Source of the DNA: FEN-1350 sp964643355
Lineage (GTDB): Bacteria > Planctomycetota > Phycisphaerae > Sedimentisphaerales > Anaerohalosphaeraceae
DNA length: 64,000 nt
Reading direction: 5' to 3'
Assembly (NCBI GenBank): GCA_964643355.1
Contig: CAZXPW010000013.1
Span: 28,853 to 92,852 of the forward strand
Part shown: positions 61,401-64,000 of the stretch, piece after piece
How the letters are laid out: the number at the start of each line of letters is the position of its first letter
Numbering within the stretch: the stretch's first letter is position 1
Notes under the pieces: model-generated
Databases searched by the model: none
The model's input: the letters and a program-made list of their open reading frames with translations, nothing else
What the model was told of the DNA's origin: nothing
Translations under genes and position numbers: made by a program

Positions 61401-61987
61401 TCCGGATGTAAATGGTAGCGCTGATGCCAGTAGCGCGGTTTGGCCGTCAAGGACAGCCGCGGCAGCGCAACCGGCAGGTACATCGTTTGTCGCGGTCGGT
61501 TGTCGGTGCCCAGAATCCGGTAGTATTCTTTCTCTCGATCGGAATCCTGTATCAGGAATAGATCCATTTCCCGAATCGCCGCCGCTTCCAACCGCTTGAT
61601 TTCCGCAAATTCATCTTTCCAGACCCCGGGGTAGGTCGGTTCATACAATTCAAAACAATGATGGACGAGCAGACATCCCGCCGTTTTTGCGGCCGCTTGA
61701 GCCAACAACAGAGCTCGCGATTCAAACCCGATACATGCGTCGTACCGATTTTCACCAGCCGACCTGCGGACGGAATCCAGAACCGAGGCCGGAACCACCT
61801 CCGTTGCAAATCCTGCCCCCTCCGGAAGCTGAATCGTTCGCACGCCCGATTTGAATCGGGGGGGATCTCCGGCCTTGTATAAAAACAAATCAACCTCTTG
61901 CTCCCGCGCAACCAGCCCCTCGATGATATCGCACAACCAACCCACCAAATGGATAGGGAAATCGGTCACAAAGACGGCTATCTTCAT
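58439..61987 (-). CDS. Giant glycosyltransferase-methyltransferase polyprotein (GT4, SAM, GT2, FkbM)
   Basis: 1182 residues. A GT4-like glycosyltransferase (1-370, MKIAVFVTDFPIHLVGWLCDIIEGL), a class I methyltransferase (about 465-600, DTVLDIGSGNVPFHLATHL, YCSHVLEHVGDPAKACREL), a GT2 transferase (about 680-880, LSIIVTVYQKEAYIGYVID, MVYDGCTDRSEQVV, VQDDMQ) and a FkbM-family methyltransferase at the C-terminus (about 985-1165, LKMDVEGAEYSIL). The gene lies ten bases before the 1331-residue polyprotein gene in transcription order. It is separated from the methyltransferase gene upstream by 179 bases. Confidence 0.87.
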   Translation of the reverse strand: MKIAVFVTDFPIHLVGWLCDIIEGLVAREQEVDLFLYKAGDPPRFKSGVRTIQLPEGAGFATEVVPASVLDSVRRSAGENRYDACIGFESRALLLAQAAAKTAGCLLVHHCFELYEPTYPGVWKDEFAEIKRLEAAAIREMDLFLIQDSDREKEYYRILGTDNRPRQTMYLPVALPRLSLTAKPRYWHQRYHLHPDTRVIFYMGQLSAARFVDRMIIAAQSFRPDQRLVVHGPFFNNTAALEQLANLDSARRVIFSTEIMPWDQLPLLSASADMGLVFYRRQYVNEFTTGRSSDKLARYLQSGIPVLCSDFPSFRREIDRFGFGECCSDFSQIPELVNRICDRYAEYQKGAQRAFEEVYHLDPYLDRMVSAIRQLRRLPEIRSQTTAFGPRSVPTYDLTDPNRTLLVARRSAERGDYNASFDMYEKLAAAFPDQSVEILAEAYDQYQKIPNPDRYSLYQARHFDFGIRPGDTVLDIGSGNVPFHLATHLADLTLEDDRLGRAGAPFKYLNGKPVYQCNIERMPFADKQFDFAYCSHVLEHVGDPAKACRELMRIARRGYIECPSPGKDLWLDTIAVSNHRWAVENIGGKLVFREYTPTQRIGLQSDILRDMHCSPQTPREKAFSALVYLKADRMNTMLLWEDQFAFEVYPAQADPSNAPHPTALAQTNRPCDCPLSIIVTVYQKEAYIGYVIDGIVKNTTSPFELVMVYDGCTDRSEQVVDSVLAADKGQMRRLTVVHTPDVNEVRANNAGMRAAGGEYWILVQDDMQITERGWEKRLLYPILQWSDVFAVSANKAHSFSCAPPPNPCVEYACTVSAQREVFQIRDAVNRGPLALRADTMRRLNYFDEAYAPLYFDDMDLCVRAYQELKRVSGVYAIGYRNLPQTVGANQYAVLSTGGTWRQSADKNRRLFWQRYHDHFQGHHHDEDRPCVFGEPANIPSEHPTSETQQPTIPVVRGLPMIRLGTEYGGWTIDPDLIPAGSTIISAGVGEDISFDRELIARKNCMVVGIDPTEKAKQYIQNHSGPRFRFLPRALAEKGRSFVRMYRNANPDHVSDSIVSSHQSVASGQFYDAQTVCLDDLLRELPNVSLLKMDVEGAEYSILSSVANLDIPQICVEFHHFCTGYTIEDTLSCIEHLGRMGYVVAHADAKAAPLQQVTFVHSRHLPKHSGETFSRTHSMVGCT

Positions 61988-62166
61988 AAGGTTCCGTTCT
62001 CGATCATCGGTTTCTTTCTTTGGTATTCGCCCAGACCCTCAGCGCAGAGACGATGGGCCGACAGAAAATGTGCAAATTCCGTTCCGAAAGACAAAAGATC
62101 ATCCCGGTCAGAAGAAACAGATTCGCGTGGAAATCTGGAGAAAACAAAAAGCGTGAAGATAGGGAA
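61988..62166. other. Gap between the methyltransferase gene and the first giant transferase
   Basis: 179 bases on the minus-strand operon path without a gene. No clear promoter of either sigma type was found; the AAAGAAAGAAA stretch near 62010 lacks a matching CGATAA box at 11 bases. The polyprotein genes could be read through from upstream. Confidence 0.4.
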
Positions 62167-62940
62167 TCAAGCCCTATGGCGCGCCAGACAAACAACCGAC
62201 CAGGAATCCAGCCCGGGGGTTTTGTCGGTCATCCATTGCCAGGCCCCAAGGTATTCCAGATCGGCATTCTGCGCGAATTGTTGAATTTCCGGGAGAAAAA
62301 GATATCGCATCCGGTGGGATTCCCGGATTGAGGTAGATTGGCATGTCTGTTTATTGAACAGTTCCAGATCGAAATCGACTTGAACGAGGTTATCATTCGG
62401 CCAGAGGGTCGGTACCGACCGGCGGTGGACACGGAGGAGGTCATCTTCCAAGACTTTGTCGCGAATTTCCGGACGGAGGGTCAGAACCGCCGGACCGTAC
62501 CAGAAGTCAAAGACAAAAAGCCCTCCGGGATTCAAATGCCGCCGTGCGACGGCAAAAACGGCTTGAAGGTCATCGTTGGTTACTTGGTAACTGAGGACAT
62601 GAAAAAGAGATACGACGGCATCGAAGGATTGATCGAGATTCAGAGGCCGTATATCGGCGTGAAGAAATTGCACTCCTCCCGCCAAAACCGGCGAAAGTTC
62701 CGATACTTTTGATTCGGCGATCCGGATCATCGGCTCGCTAAAATCGACACCGCAGACCCGGATATTTCGCCGGGCCAGTTCGATCGCATGCCGGCCTGTT
62801 CCGCACCCGAGATCCAGAATCAAACCGGGATCAACACCATATCGACGGATCCGATCCAGGCAATAGTCCACTTCGCCGGGATAGTCTTTGTCCGCATACA
62901 ACAGATCGTAATACCGGGCATATTCGCCAAAGATCATCAC
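62167..62940 (-). CDS. Class I SAM-dependent methyltransferase
   Basis: 257 residues. Motif I is ILDLGCGTGRHAIELARR, followed by VCGVDFSEPMI and VSLFHVLSYQ, as in small-molecule methyltransferases; residues 1-30 (FGEYARYYDLLYADKDYPGEV) match sugar or antibiotic-type methyltransferases. It overlaps the aminotransferase upstream by four bases (ATGA), so the two act in one pathway, probably on a nucleotide-activated sugar. The exact substrate is unknown. Confidence 0.88.
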   Translation of the reverse strand: MMIFGEYARYYDLLYADKDYPGEVDYCLDRIRRYGVDPGLILDLGCGTGRHAIELARRNIRVCGVDFSEPMIRIAESKVSELSPVLAGGVQFLHADIRPLNLDQSFDAVVSLFHVLSYQVTNDDLQAVFAVARRHLNPGGLFVFDFWYGPAVLTLRPEIRDKVLEDDLLRVHRRSVPTLWPNDNLVQVDFDLELFNKQTCQSTSIRESHRMRYLFLPEIQQFAQNADLEYLGAWQWMTDKTPGLDSWSVVCLARHRA

Positions 62941-64000
62941 GACAGCAACTCCCGGACACGATCCACCACCCGGTCCATTTGCGAATCGGTCAGAGCAAGA
63001 CCACTGGGCAGATACAGGCCACGACGGGCAAGCCGTTCGGCAACGGGATAGGTTTTATCGGAAAATAAACCCATCTTGCGAAAGACGGGCTGCTCGTGCA
63101 TCGGCCAAAAGAACGGCCGCGTGCCGATCTTACACGCGGCAAGTTTTTGCATCAGCGATTGCGCATCAAACGAAACGGAGTCATCCAACACGATCCCGAA
63201 TACCCAATACACATTGTCCGCATAATCGGTGAAGGGCGCCGGCAATTGCAGGTGAGGAAGGTCCCGCAACAGTTTCGTGTATCGGGCGCCCATTCGTCGT
63301 TTTCGCTGAATAAACGAATCCAATTGTTCCAGTTGAGCCAGTCCCATCGCCGCCTGCAAACTGGTCATTCGATAGTTGTACCCAAGACGCTCATGAATGA
63401 ACCGGCGGCCCGGCTGAAAGCACAGGTTCCGTAAACCGCGGCAGGTCTCCGCCAGCTTCGGGTCATCGGTCACAATCATCCCGCCTTCGCCGGTCGTTAC
63501 CAGTTTGTTCGGGTAAAAACTGAAGATCGACAGATCGCCGAAGCTCCCGCACGGCCGATCGTAACAAGACAAACCATGCGCTTCCGCGGCGTCTTCGATG
63601 ATCCGGAGGTTGTGTTTGTTCGCAAGATCCAATAGCGGTCGCATATCGACCGGCAAACCGTACATATGCACGGGAAGAATCGCCCGTGTTCGCGCCGTAA
63701 TCCGATCCGCAATCTGAGCGACATCCATATTCCAGGTCTTCGGATCGCTATCCACCAGAACCGGCGTGGCTCCGGCACGGACAATCGCCGCGGCACAGGA
63801 AATGATCGTGAATGTCGGGACAATGACTTCATCGCCCGGCCCCAGATCCAAGGCCTGAACGGCAACCTCCAGTGCGGCCGTACCATTGCAGACGGCAATG
63901 CCGAACTTGCGGCCGATTCTCGCGGCAAAGGCCCGTTCAAAACGCTCGACAAACGGACCTTCGGACGAGATCCAGCCGGAATCGATACATTCCTGCAAAT
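62937..64000 (-). CDS. DegT/DnrJ/EryC1/StrS sugar aminotransferase, partial
   Basis: At least 354 codons; the frame is open to the window edge, so the first residues are missing. PLP-dependent sugar aminotransferase: SGWISSEGPFVERFERAFA, CNGTAALEVAVQALDLGPGDEVIVPTFTI, DAAEAHG and the catalytic Lys in FSFYPNKLVTTGEGGM. Similar enzymes make aminosugars such as perosamine or bacillosamine for glycans. With the methyltransferase it may supply an amino-deoxy sugar for the glycosyltransferases that precede fliD. Confidence 0.9.
   Translation of the reverse strand, partial: LQECIDSGWISSEGPFVERFERAFAARIGRKFGIAVCNGTAALEVAVQALDLGPGDEVIVPTFTIISCAAAIVRAGATPVLVDSDPKTWNMDVAQIADRITARTRAILPVHMYGLPVDMRPLLDLANKHNLRIIEDAAEAHGLSCYDRPCGSFGDLSIFSFYPNKLVTTGEGGMIVTDDPKLAETCRGLRNLCFQPGRRFIHERLGYNYRMTSLQAAMGLAQLEQLDSFIQRKRRMGARYTKLLRDLPHLQLPAPFTDYADNVYWVFGIVLDDSVSFDAQSLMQKLAACKIGTRPFFWPMHEQPVFRKMGLFSDKTYPVAERLARRGLYLPSGLALTDSQMDRVVDRVRELLS

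Noticed and set aside
61988..62166. tRNA or small RNA in the gap
   Set aside because: No cloverleaf, no TTC arm pattern and no strong promoter could be found by eye.

Overview
The window reads as chromosome from a motile, Gram-negative, moderately GC-rich bacterium. A planctomycete of the Phycisphaerae/Sedimentisphaerales type is my best guess. The reasons are the domain architectures (HTH-EIIA fusion, CheC-CBS fusion, string-like glycosyltransferases), a decayed AAA ATPase of a kind I associate with that phylum, and the short palindromes around 45.9-46.7 kb. The assignment is inference; no rRNA gene is present.

Layout. (1) 1-4.0 kb, minus strand: an energy-converting-hydrogenase-like membrane module (HyfB, HyfC, HyfE cut by the window edge) headed by an HTH-EIIA regulator. 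(2) 4.5-8.4 kb, plus: accB-accC, then a PerR-like repressor and catalase pair with a palindrome over its promoter. (3) 8.5-15.2 kb: a membrane protein, a PhoB-type regulator, and a minus-strand two-component cassette (histidine kinase, REC-HDOD, REC-PAS-kinase). (4) 15.4-21.9 kb, minus: cheA-cheR-cheD-HPt/REC-cheY-cheX-cheB. (5) 22.2-25.2 kb, minus: a flagellin-fliS pair present twice in tandem. (6) 25.7-28.6 kb: a small Cys protein (plus), then a minus-strand unit with cheY, a CheX-like protein and a CheC-CBS fusion. (7) 28.7-33.2 kb, minus: fliK-fliA, two small proteins and two lipoproteins. (8) 33.6-45.9 kb, plus: flgB-flgC-fliE-fliF-fliG-fliH-fliI-fliJ-motE-like, then fliO-fliP-fliQ-fliR-flhB and an aberrant FlhA homologue. 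(9) 45.9-47.3 kb: a scar with palindromic repeats, an array of CCAAAGAT words, a siroheme-decarboxylase remnant and an AAA-ATPase remnant. (10) 47.4-50.1 kb, plus: oxidoreductase, sugar isomerase/epimerase and deoC. (11) 50.2-64 kb, minus: aminotransferase (cut), methyltransferase, three very large glycosyltransferase polyproteins and fliD.

Regulation can be partly read. Two divergent sigma-54-type promoters lie between fliK and flgB, and a third, weaker one precedes fliO. Four minus-strand units (both flagellins, cheA, and the unit containing cheY) carry a shared motif resembling sigma-28 promoters: AGAAA, 11 bases, then three bases before GATA. A simple cascade follows: sigma-54 drives the export apparatus and fliA, and FliA drives flagellin and chemotaxis genes. 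The aminotransferase, methyltransferase and glycosyltransferases run almost without gaps into fliD, which suggests they glycosylate the flagellum or a surface glycan linked to it.

Most unusual is the gene after flhB. It has the FlhA membrane half and FHIPEP-type loop, but a degenerate MinD/tyrosine-kinase-like domain replaces the FlhA cytoplasmic domain. Not seen in the window: fliM, fliN, fliL, a normal flhA, flhF, the motA/B genes, hook genes, cheW and receptors. All coordinates, starts and motifs were read by eye; family names rest on recognised motifs and not on database searches.
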